Assembly: GCA_018873225.1 (NCBI GenBank)
Contig: JAEILZ010000001.1
Coordinates: 992,001-1,056,000, forward strand
Reading direction: 5' to 3'
Source: [Phialemoniopsis] sp. UDSM-2020
Lineage: Eukaryota > Ascomycota > Sordariomycetes > Thyridiales > Thyridiaceae
DNA length: 64,000 nt
Position 1 is the stretch's first letter, and every line of letters begins with the position of its first letter. The notes beneath the pieces are model-generated. The model was not told the DNA's origin. It made no database searches and was given only the letters and a program-made list of their open reading frames with translations. This document shows, one piece after another, positions 12,306 through 21,630 of this stretch. Made by a program: the position numbers and the translations under genes.

Positions 12306-13925
12306 TCAGAAGGTCACCTCCTTCGACATCGCCCGAACCTTATCGATCGCCTCCTTGAGCTCCTTCTCGCCCTCCCCGCCAACCGCAACATCAGCCAGAC
12401 TCTCATCTGCACTCTTGTCCTCGTACCAACTGAGTATGCACATCCGCCCAGATTCAAAATCGACCTTCCAATGCCGGAGAAAATCGGCGCGGCCGCCCTG
12501 GACAGCAATGGAGAAACTACTGGCGCAGTGCAGTCCCCGGCTCGTAAAGTGCTTGCGCAGCAGCGGCAGACACATAGAGCCCGAGGTCCGCACGTTTAGG
12601 TCAACAATGTTGAAATTTCGTGAACCAACATCGCCATTCGTGGGGGCTGTCTCGAGGATGTCGGCCCCAACAGGCCCATAGTATCCGTGTTTCCGAAGCC
12701 AAGCCGCTGTCTGACGCATAATGGGCAGGAACTTGGCTTTGAGCTCATCCTGCTTCTCGTAGTCGATAATCGAGCCGATCCAGGCGCTGTTGCCATCAAT
12801 CATCTGTTGCGACACGGCCAGGAAGATAGGGTCGTCGTTCTCGGTGACGAAGAATGTTATGCCATAGTCACCGATGGCGTCCTTGACCATGTCGCTGATG
12901 ATGATAGTGGCGGGGTTCAGGTGGTGGTTGTCGGCGGTCACCTGCGCCAGCAGCTTCGGCAAGACCTCTTTATCAAAGTCTGCGATCAGTGTGCGCTTCT
13001 CGCCCTCGTTCGTGATGACGTAGGTGCCCGCACCGCCGAAACTCTGCTGGTTCTTCACGACAAACGGTAGAGGGTGCTGCTTGATAGCCTCAACGATTTC
13101 CTTCTTGTGCTTGTTCACCCACTGCGAGCGGTTGCCAATACAGCCCGACTGGATGTAGATTGCCTCGGAGCCCTCGCAGTGCACGCAACACGTCTCAGGC
13201 GGAGGGCTATATCCCGTGATCTCGATGATCTTGGCAGGGGGTGTGGGCAGGCCAGACGTTGCCAGAGCAGCCTTGGTGTTGAGGTACCAGTGCGTTTCGA
13301 GGTCAACGGTGAGGGGGTATTTTTGGAGACCATCTACCGCCAACTTGTAGGCGACCAGGTCCTTTCCCTTGTCCACATCCGGGATCATCTCAGGGCCCCG
13401 GCAGAACACAAGCTGCGGCCGCTGGCCGGGCTCGAGAGCTGCGATGGTGATCTGAACCTCTTGCCGGTCATGCTTCGCGGCCTCGCTCGACTCTTCCAAG
13501 TTAAAGAAGGCGACCTTTGTGTTGCCGCAGATGAAGGCGTCGCGCTGCGGGATAAGAGACAGATACTTTATGGCGAGAGATCGCTGGAGCTCCGCGTTGT
13601 CGGCAGTCAGCTCCTTTTTGGGGACGCTGTTGAACGGGCCATCCTGGTAGAGGAACTTGGCGTTCCTAGGAAAGTTGGAATTGAGCTCGAGGCCGGAGTT
13701 GACGCCGCAGAGGACCTGGATGATGTTCTTGTCGGCATTCCTGGGACTTGCTTTCCGGTAGAGCTCCGATAAGGTGGTGTCGAGTGTGATTAAGGGGAGC
13801 TTAGGGAGCTCCGCCGGCTGTTGCGAGCCCATGGTGTGTATGCACTTAGAAGGTTTGGGGATGAGAAATGCTGCTCGTGAAAGCAGTACATTCTGATAAG
13901 CTGAAGGATGAAGAGAAAACCGCAT
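12306..13925 (-). CDS. ATP-grasp domain protein (solid-state-culture-specific protein family)
   Basis: Intronless, 539 aa from the first Met, 508 aa from Met32. The central and C-terminal parts carry the ATP-grasp fold: LPFVVKNQQSFGGAGTYVI is the glycine-rich ATP-binding loop with its Lys (about residue 290-310), and NIVDLNVRTSGSMCLPLL near residue 450 supplies the metal-binding Asp/Asn pair. Fungal homologues are annotated as solid-state culture-specific ATP-grasp proteins, with unknown acceptor and amine substrates. Met1 (nt 13925) has a weak context; Met32 (nt 13832) sits in ACACCATGG, close to the consensus. The intervening segment MRFSLHPSAYQNVLLSRAAF has no acidic residue and resembles a mitochondrial presequence, so two isoforms are possible. 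It ends 352 bp from the converging MFS gene. Confidence 0.85.
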   Translation of the reverse strand: MRFSLHPSAYQNVLLSRAAFLIPKPSKCIHTMGSQQPAELPKLPLITLDTTLSELYRKASPRNADKNIIQVLCGVNSGLELNSNFPRNAKFLYQDGPFNSVPKKELTADNAELQRSLAIKYLSLIPQRDAFICGNTKVAFFNLEESSEAAKHDRQEVQITIAALEPGQRPQLVFCRGPEMIPDVDKGKDLVAYKLAVDGLQKYPLTVDLETHWYLNTKAALATSGLPTPPAKIIEITGYSPPPETCCVHCEGSEAIYIQSGCIGNRSQWVNKHKKEIVEAIKQHPLPFVVKNQQSFGGAGTYVITNEGEKRTLIADFDKEVLPKLLAQVTADNHHLNPATIIISDMVKDAIGDYGITFFVTENDDPIFLAVSQQMIDGNSAWIGSIIDYEKQDELKAKFLPIMRQTAAWLRKHGYYGPVGADILETAPTNGDVGSRNFNIVDLNVRTSGSMCLPLLRKHFTSRGLHCASSFSIAVQGGRADFLRHWKVDFESGRMCILSWYEDKSADESLADVAVGGEGEKELKEAIDKVRAMSKEVTF

Positions 13926-15917
13926 GCGTAGGGCTGGGAGTCTTGAAAATAGCCTGAGGCTCCTAGTAGGGCTGCAGCGCGTACTTGTAAATCGCTAGAT
14001 CGGTGTGCTTGCGGAGTTCACCTTGGGGATTCACCAGAGCTGCCCTGCCTGTGCTGATTTGCTGATCTGGGGGGTACAATGACGTATGTGCAGCCCTACA
14101 AAAACAAAACGCCATCGCTTAGCCTCCAAGGATAAGCCCGAAACAGGGCACGTCGTTGGCCAGCTCCAAAGACAGCTCAGCGGGCCATTTTCTAGCTCTT
14201 CTTTGGGAAACTGGTAGTTACTGGTCAGCTTACCCAGTCTGCCGTCAGTCTTCGGGGTCCGGGTGTCTCATTTGCACAGTCAAGGGGCGCAATTGGTGTT
14301 ACGACGCGTCGTCGCCGTGTCGTCACCGCGATCTCGGCTGCTGCCGATGCGGCCCACTTGGCTTCAGCTGTCATACCCCGTCCTCGGACCGCCGCCAGCG
14401 GTAAAACCTGGTACGTAACATTTGAAATGCAGGGACAACGTAGATCGAATGCAGGTAGTACCGACCAACTACAATGCACAATATGAGGTCCGATGCTATT
14501 TGCAACGCTTGAATGGGACAAAGGACCACCCAGGTACTTCGGTTACCATCAGCAGGTCCACAGCGGGCAGATCTTGGCAATCCTCTCGTCTAGAAGCAGC
14601 CTGTGAAAGACCAGCCCAGGTCGCACGAAAAAAGTTGGAAGGCTCTGTCTGAGGTCCATTGATAATTGCTAGACTAGCTCTAAGAACTATTGAAGTATAT
14701 ACAGCAATTACGTTGAGGATCTGCAAGCTTTGAGTTACAATCCGCGACCTGGGCAGTGTAATGGAAAGCGCGACACATATGCTCAGTTATCCAAGTTCAA
14801 GTAGATGAATCCTATACGCGTAATCCAATTGAAGCCTAAAAGAAAATCATATATACGCCTAGGTTTGCATCTCTCGGATGCGAGTACCGAGCGATGAGGC
14901 TTGATCCTCTCGGGTCAACAAGCGGCATGTCAACACCATGACGGAAGTCTAAAGTCGAGCTTTTCAAGATGGCCAAGTACCAGCCACTCTTGTCTCCAGG
15001 GGTACCAAAGATGATTAGCGGATACCATATCTATGACCATTACCAAGAACATACCTGCGTGAAGTTCATGTCACGGAAGGGCTCCTTCATGCTGGTTGCC
15101 GGGTACTGCAAGAGTGTCCAATTTATGTCACATACACAGCAATAACAACGATTCATCGATCCTAGAGGATGCCAGGTTCCCTGCTTTAATCTTTGAGTAT
15201 GTCATTGTCTGCTTGTTGACTCATTATTGAAGCAACTGTATCAACATCGGCACATGAATAGGTTCAATGTTGTTTCGATCTTGAGGTCCGAGGCTGGGGT
15301 GAAGCATGATAGTCATATTCTGATGCAAAATAACGTAGTGGGTACGCATATCAATGAGAAACCGTCTCACTTTGATATACTAGAGTTGTCTTGACGAAAA
15401 TCGTTTATGTTGCAGAAGACAACCAACTCAATATTTAATTCGAGCCTCTTTAATTACAAAACATGTATAAAAAAAGGCTCGAATGACACCCTTGCCAGCA
15501 CTGAGAATATGGGTCAGTGATAACCAATTTCAACAGGGAAGAAAGCATTAGTTAGACACCCAATGCCTCAATGATTTTAAAACAGCTTTTAGACTGAATA
15601 CCCGAGCCGGGAGATCCTCGTTGTTCATGTGTTGTTCACGGTGTAAATGGCCAGCACCTTGAAATGGGCTGCTCGTGTCGGCGCCAGCTGGCAGACAGCT
15701 GGAGCGTCCTCCTGCATCCGCAGCGCTTCTGATTCGCCACAGACAGCCAGAGTGGAGTCAGGGCTTGCAAACCCCAATTTAGCGAAAATTAGTGGGCTCC
15801 ATCTCAAACCTCCAGACCCAACGAACTTTTTTTTGCATTGGAGAACACCCCCCTCGATCACGATCCTGTCTGCCTCATCCCCGTTCAAGTCGACAAACCA
15901 CCCAGACAATCGCCAAC
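13926..15917. other. 2-kb divergent intergenic region upstream of eS7
   Basis: No convincing gene. The AT content rises from about 14650 to 15600, and an inverted repeat (ATTCGAGCCTCTT near 15438-15450, matching AAAAAGGCTCGAAT at 15471-15484) lies inside it. The last 80 bp are C/T-rich, as is usual before ribosomal-protein genes. Short ORFs here show no domain. Confidence 0.5.
15438..15484. repeat. Short inverted repeat (hairpin-capable)
   Basis: Arms of 13-14 nt (ATTCGAGCCTCTT and AAAAAGGCTCGAAT) with one mismatch surround an AT-rich loop of about 20 nt. It lies in non-coding, AT-rich sequence and could be a small mobile-element relic or a chance palindrome. Confidence 0.5.
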
Positions 15918-16942
15918 ATGTCTGCTCCTCAGCTCAACAAGATCGCGGCCAACAGCCCCTCGCGCCAGAACCCCTCTGAGCTCGAGTCCAGCATCGCTGG
16001 CGCTCTCTACGACCTCGAGACAAACACTGCCGACCTCAAGGTTGCCCTGCGCCCTCTGCAGTTCGTCTCTGCCCGTGAGGTGAGAAACCGCTGAACTCAA
16101 TTGTTTTCTGTGAAATCAAGGAACACAAACCCTCGACTCTGCGAACCGAATCCTATTCCACACTCGATGTATTGAGGCGGCCATTCGTGGCCGCTGCGGC
16201 CTTTTTTGGACGGTATCGCGACTTCTTCAGGCGTGGGCACCACGGGCGAGCACGGATTGTGCAGTGTGTGCTTAGGCGCTCCCAAAACACATGGCTCGCG
16301 CGCTGGAACCTGCGTCGCTGAAGAAGCGGAACTGGCTGGAATAAAAAACAATATCGTGGAATAGGACGGGAAGCGGTCCAAGGATGTGTCGCCCATCCTG
16401 GAGCTCGCATGCTGACTTGTGATCTTGATTAGATCGAGGTTGGCCACGGCAAGAAGGCTATTGTCATCTTTGTCCCCGTCCCTTCCCTGCAGGGCTTCCA
16501 CCGCGTCCAGCAGCGGTAAGACAAAACCCCTACCCCTTCATCTGTCGACATCTTTGATACTGATTGTGATTTCAGCCTCACCCGTGAGCTCGAGAAGAAG
16601 TTCTCTGACCGCCACGTCCTGATCCTGGCCTCGCGCCGCATTCTCCCCCGCCCCAAGCGCTCCGCCCGCTCCCGCAACACCCAGAAGCAGCAGCGCCCCC
16701 GCTCCCGCACTCTGACTGCCGTCCACGATGCCATCCTGACCGACCTCGTCTACCCCGTCGAGATCGTTGGCAAGCGCCTCCGCACCAAGGAGGACGGTGG
16801 CAAGACCCTCAAGGTCGTCCTCGACGAGAAGGAGCGTGGCGGTGTCGACTACAGGCTCGACACCTACTCCGAGGTCTACAGGCGGCTCACCGGCCGTGGT
16901 GTCGTCTTCGAGTTCCCCCAGACTGGTGCCTCCGACTACTAG
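15918..16942 (+). CDS. rps7: 40S ribosomal protein S7 (eS7)
   Basis: Exons 15918-16079, 16433-16515 and 16576-16942 give 203 aa, the usual size for fungal eS7. Diagnostic segments are [20 protein letters not shown], the basic [40 protein letters not shown] and the C-terminal [14 protein letters not shown]. It is a component of the small ribosomal subunit. The first intron (353 nt) is much longer than all others in the window, as is common in ribosomal-protein genes; I found no C/D snoRNA boxes in it but did find a 7-bp hairpin with a TTCG loop (16177-16194). Convergent with the dynactin gene, 268 bp apart. Confidence 0.97.
16177..16194 (+). other. Intronic GCGGCCA/TGGCCGC hairpin with TTCG loop (eS7 intron 1)
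   Basis: A perfect 7-bp stem closes on a TTCG tetraloop, extendable by one G-T pair, followed shortly by GCGGCC and a T6 run. It is inside the 353-nt first intron of the eS7 gene. A regulatory role in splicing or autoregulation is only a possibility; what is seen is the palindrome. Confidence 0.5.
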
Positions 16943-17210
16943 ATGTATTGATGTATGACGGGAGCAGGACTGGCAAGGGGAGGTCTACGGATCACATTTT
17001 TTTTAACGATTGAGAGCATTCAAATCGGTTGGCCGAAAAAAGGGAATGGCGTCTAGCTAGCTTGTGATTTTCACTTAATACAAGCTTGGTTCTTGCATGA
17101 CTTGACAAATAAAAGTCCTCTCTTTCATTAACTTCTCTGGCTTGTGCTGTGGTTCTGAATATGCTCTTATGTTTTAATGCTGAAAGGGGTATCGTAAAAA
17201 CATCTTGCTT

Positions 17211-19163
17211 TTAATCTTGACTGATGCGCCCAATCCCAAGCACGCTCCAATAAGCCAGCTCCCGTTTCTCCTTGGTGTCCTTGTCCTTGCCTGTCGCGAG
17301 ACCGACGTCGTCGTGCGTAGGATCAGCTTCCCACTCGATGCGGACAAACATGGGGATCTCCAGCACGTCCTCATCCTCCTTGAGCGGGCTGGTATCTACC
17401 TCGTCCTCCCTGCCCTGGTCCTTCATCAGTGCCAGGGTGTCCTGCCGCAGCGACGAGGGCACCACCTCTACCACGATGCTGACCCAGTTCCGCCCGCGCT
17501 CCCAGATCTTACCTGCCTCGGCCTGGTGCTGCCCTCCGTCCTCGTCCCGGCCCCGGCGCCGCTGAGAGCCGTTGCGGTCCCCTTCCTTGAGCGCCTCGTC
17601 CCAGACGTCCGTGTTGGCGTCGATCTCGAACTGCGGGCACAGCACCGTCACCTTGCTGGCGAAGCGGCCCGGGGTCGTGGCGGGCGTGGCGAGGGTCACT
17701 TTGACGGGCTCGAAGATGGGGTTCTTGAAGGTGAGGAGGTACTGCACGGGCTTCAGCGGGGCGAGGAGGTGAGGGTTGTTGCCTGTGGTTGGTGTGGGAG
17801 CGGAGCTGGAGGGAGGGTTGAGCGGCCGGATGGACATCTTGGGGATGTACGACCCGGCCACGAGGCGGATGCGGAAGCGCGTCGACGCCACCTTGGGCTC
17901 GGGCTTGGAGATGATGTGCCGGCACACGGGGCAGCGCTTGGAGCGCTTCGTGCGCAGCAGGTACGGCACCGGCCGCAGCTCGTCGAGGAACCGGCCCGCG
18001 CCGTGCAGGTCTGCTTCGCAGACGTTGGGCACCTGCGCGTCCTGCAGCGCGCGGGGCGCCGTGGCGTGCCACCCCCCTTGGCGCAGGCGTTCTATAGCGG
18101 CGTCGTCGGCGTCGAGGTCCGCGAGCTTGAGACCTTCGTCCGGGTCAAGGGCCTCGCGCATGGTGCCCGCGCGCGACTTGGACTTCTTGTCGTGCAGGCC
18201 GCCGCCCGTGTAGAGGCTCATGATGCGCGAGAGGGAGCCGGGGGAGGAGAAGCCGAGGTCACCGAGCACGGAGAGGCCGCTGGCGCCCGCGGCGCTGGTC
18301 TCGGAGAGCTGGTTCTGGTAGAAGGTCTTGAGGTTGGCGAATTGCGTCTCGATGTCGAGGTCGTCGCCGCCGTTATTAGCCGCTTTGCCTTCTGTAGTAG
18401 GCGCAGTCGTGGCAGCGGCTGCCTGGGGTGCTTCCTCGGCGACGGGGGCCAGGCCGCTGCCCGATGAGGAGGAGGGGGGCAGCTCCTCTTCGGACAGGAT
18501 CGGGGCGCCGAGGGGCGAGGAGAGGGTGTCCTTGCGGCGGTCCTTGCGCTCGCGCGGGGTCAGGCGCGGGCGCCCGCCGTTGCGGATCTTGGTCAGCTGG
18601 GTGAAGATGCCGTTGGGCTTGTCGAACTTGATGCCGATCTCGGTGGAGCTCCAGTGGCAGTAGAGGCAGGAGAGGACGTACGGCCCGCCGGAGGAGGCAT
18701 GAGGGTGGGAGGAGGCATTGTCGGCGGCGAGGAGGTTCGGGTTGGGGGGCGCCTCGAGGCTCGTGACGGAGAGGGGCCCGATGCAGACGGGGCACTGGAA
18801 GCAGCTGCGGGTGCACCTGTTGCCCTCACTCTTGATGTTGCTCGTGGGCACCTCGAACTGGCAGTTTGGGCAGAAGTAGGTCACGATCTCCTCGGCGATG
18901 CAGCGCGGGCAGCGGATCTGGTGGCAGTCCTCGCAGTAGAGCAGGTACTCGAGGGGGTAGAGGCTGTAGTTGGAGCGCGGCGCGCGCGGGTCGAACGTCC
19001 GGTCGTCGTCGTCTTCGTCGCGCTCGTCCTCGGCCGCCTGGCCCGGCCCGGAAGCCGTCGTCGGGTCGACGGACTGCGTGTCTGAACAGGGGCATTGGAT
19101 GTAGGTGTAGGGCGTAAAGGGCGGAGCGGCGTCGGCACCGCCCGGAGCTGCGACGACCGCCAT
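17211..19163 (-). CDS. ro-2: Dynactin p62 subunit (DCTN4 / RO-2 family)
   Basis: Intronless, 650 aa. Dynactin p62 sits in the pointed-end complex of the Arp1 filament and supports dynein-driven transport; the Neurospora homologue is RO-2. Evidence: LEYLLYCEDCHQIRCPRCIA at about residue 75-95 and YFCPNCQFEVPTSNIK just after it form the Cys-rich zinc-binding region; CTRSCFQCPVCIGPL and YVLSCLYCHWSSTEIGIKF follow, as in the family. A serine/alanine-rich linker lies in the middle. Then CPVCRHIISKPEPK and the beta-rich C-terminal half (PVQYLLTFKNPIFEPVKVTL) close the protein. Antisense ORFs of up to 420 codons here are GC-bias shadows. Divergent from the DUF8004-like gene across 2.5 kb. Confidence 0.93.
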   Translation of the reverse strand: MAVVAAPGGADAAPPFTPYTYIQCPCSDTQSVDPTTASGPGQAAEDERDEDDDDRTFDPRAPRSNYSLYPLEYLLYCEDCHQIRCPRCIAEEIVTYFCPNCQFEVPTSNIKSEGNRCTRSCFQCPVCIGPLSVTSLEAPPNPNLLAADNASSHPHASSGGPYVLSCLYCHWSSTEIGIKFDKPNGIFTQLTKIRNGGRPRLTPRERKDRRKDTLSSPLGAPILSEEELPPSSSSGSGLAPVAEEAPQAAAATTAPTTEGKAANNGGDDLDIETQFANLKTFYQNQLSETSAAGASGLSVLGDLGFSSPGSLSRIMSLYTGGGLHDKKSKSRAGTMREALDPDEGLKLADLDADDAAIERLRQGGWHATAPRALQDAQVPNVCEADLHGAGRFLDELRPVPYLLRTKRSKRCPVCRHIISKPEPKVASTRFRIRLVAGSYIPKMSIRPLNPPSSSAPTPTTGNNPHLLAPLKPVQYLLTFKNPIFEPVKVTLATPATTPGRFASKVTVLCPQFEIDANTDVWDEALKEGDRNGSQRRRGRDEDGGQHQAEAGKIWERGRNWVSIVVEVVPSSLRQDTLALMKDQGREDEVDTSPLKEDEDVLEIPMFVRIEWEADPTHDDVGLATGKDKDTKEKRELAYWSVLGIGRISQD

Positions 19164-21630
19164 TGCAATGATACAAAAGTTCGGTCACGCCAACATGTGC
19201 CTTTTCGTAAAGCTACAAACCGAATGTGATGCAATCAATGCGCGTTGATGCTATCGCGAGGTCGAGCTTGGCTTATTGGCGGTGGTACGCGGCAGAATCT
19301 CAGGGTTGCACCTTACGGCGCGTGCGGGCCGTGTTTGGGGGCTTGACAGCTGGAGCACTCCACTGTTCGACCAGAATTGGCCCTGGAAGGTCGAAATTAG
19401 ACATCTTAATTCTGATGGCGAGACCGTGATCTTGCATCCATTGATGGCTATCTGATCTCTCATTTTTCAATTGCTTCTCTCCTTGGTCACGAAAGTCATC
19501 ATGTCTATCGAGGTCCTGTGTTCTCGAAGTTGATTTTCGCTCGCAATGAAAGCATCTATGAAAGCTCAAGCCTCGGCATCCATGATTCTTCGGGCACGCT
19601 GTCGAGGCATTCCCTTGCGAAGCCAAGAAGTGCATCAAAGCCGACAGAGGCCTCATCGACGACAAACCTTTTTACCATCCATGTCCATGAGCCAACAGAG
19701 CTAGATACCCATGTTTATCTGGTGGGCGAGCCCAGATCTTAATAATGCCTGGGAAGCGACCCAGATGATCGGGATGGGGATGGCGCCGCGACTATTGGCT
19801 AGTGACAGCAGCACCCACCACCTGAAAAGCAAGTCCAGATGCAGATGGGCGGAGAGGACCAGCCCAGACAGTCGATGGATGAGCAGTCTATTGAAGTGCT
19901 TAAACCCTTTCGAGCACACCCAGCACCATCACCTTTCCCAGCTTGCTCAGTCCTCCAGCACCACCCTTGTCTGGTCTTGCGATGCTAATATGGAAGGTTT
20001 GCTTCTCTGCTGGTCTGCAGCTGATACTTTTCTTTCATTCATTCACTCAGCTTGGACCAAGGATCCATGATCCGCAGCTTTTCCCACATTCGAACAAGTC
20101 AGAGCTTTGCGACATGGGTCGAGTGTCCTTTTCTCGCTTAATTGAGGCCTCGATTGCGCGATGCCGAGCGAAACTACTGCTGTATGACGGGCGTACTGTC
20201 TCCCTTTGATGAGAGCACCATCTTACCAAGAATGTTTTTCTACGTCAACTGCTCCAGACTAGGACTCGGCTACTGTGGCACCCGAGCCATGAGGTTGCTG
20301 GGGCGGTGGCACGCTAGAGCTTGTGGATGCCGTAGCCGGAACCAAGTGGTGATGGATGGAGCTGCATCGGCCACACCATCCATGGATCCCTCGCAGCAGC
20401 GAACCAACCCTGCAGTCGATGCTCTGTTGTAACTGCATTTGGCCTGTTGTCCTCCTCTTCATTGATGTCCCCAGCCCCCCAGGGCATATCGCATGGCGTA
20501 AAATGACAGGGTCAGAGCCCCGAAAGTCGTGGCCCATGACGGCGATCCCCCACATCGTCCGCGCGATGCCAGCAAGTGCTGTCTCAGATCATGTTGGCCC
20601 TGCTTCTGTTTCTGCTTGATATCATGTTGGTGAACAATGACATGACCATCCGAGACAGCCGAGCACATGAGGCGAGAATTACGGCATCATGAAAACATGC
20701 AGAGCCACGTCCGGTGTGTGTATGCGCAGTCAACAACCGGTGCACCGGCGCGGCAACGGTCGTGTTTTTGTTGTGCGCAAGCACGAAAGCTTCCTCTTTC
20801 TGAGTTTGCTGGCCTGCATCAGGGTCCCATCCATCTGTGCCGATAGTGCCTGGCGAGGTGCATCCTCGCGGCCGGCCCAGGCATGCCGTGTGCCATCGCT
20901 GGGTGAGCCAGCCCGAAGTGTAATAAATTCATGATGCAAACGTGGTTGGCCCACGAAGCCGGGTTGCTGGGATCTGCCCTCCTCCTGCATGCGTGTGAGC
21001 GCAATTCCCCGCCTGCTAGTCCGCCCAGCTACCACACAATCGACGGGCCTGGAATGGAGTCTAGTCGTAGGGCAGTATCCGCGAGACTACTGCAAGAGTG
21101 TCCTCATTCTACCACGGCGCAACATGAGCAGAAGACGCAGTTCTCGATATGAAGAGTGATACCAAGTCATTTTCGAGGTGCTTTGCGTCGTCGTCAGCAA
21201 CGACCCTGCGATATCAAGCATCTTCTCGATATCAACTATCAACACGGCACAAGGTTTTGGTCGGTGAGACACAGGAGATTGCCGCTAAGACGGCGCCCGC
21301 GATGGGTACCTCTTAAATCCCTTGCGCGGTCCGCACAGCTCGATGTCACTAGCGCCGGGGGCGATCACTGCGAGACCCTTGGTTCCGGAATTCTAGACTG
21401 CCGTCATTGGGGCGACTGGCGGCTACTGGCCATTGCCTAGCCAGCTGCTTTGAATGCCCGTCATGCGTACCACCACATTCAGCTCAGCCCATACTAATAC
21501 ACGCCCTCGCCTCCCTCTCTTGAGAGAGAGCTCTCAGGACAATGAATGCCGCTTCTTTCACACCCGAGGCGATTGTGAGCGAGTGCTGGAAGAATTGCAC
21601 TACACGGGGTTCAGCAAAGGGATATTTACC
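19164..21630. other. 2.5-kb divergent intergenic region
   Basis: No supported gene on either strand; the ORFs are under 125 codons and have no recognisable family. It serves both the dynactin gene and the DUF8004-like gene. A 59-codon in-frame upstream extension of the latter (ATG at 21454) is possible. Confidence 0.45.

Noticed and set aside
13074..13772. 232-codon ORF antisense to the ATP-grasp gene
   Set aside because: Shadow of the real gene; no independent motif, and the sense frame has clear ATP-grasp signatures.
9949..13925. Toxin biosynthesis cluster around the TRI12-type pump
   Set aside because: No core synthase (terpene, polyketide or non-ribosomal peptide) is in the window; TRI12-family pumps are also common outside such clusters.
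16080..16432. Box C/D snoRNA in the eS7 intron
   Set aside because: No RTGATGA/CTGA pair in the right arrangement was found; only the hairpin is reported.
17205..18467. 420-codon plus-strand ORF antisense to the dynactin gene
   Set aside because: Arises from the GC-rich third positions of the sense gene; the translation is Arg/Gly/Ala/Val-rich and has no family resemblance.
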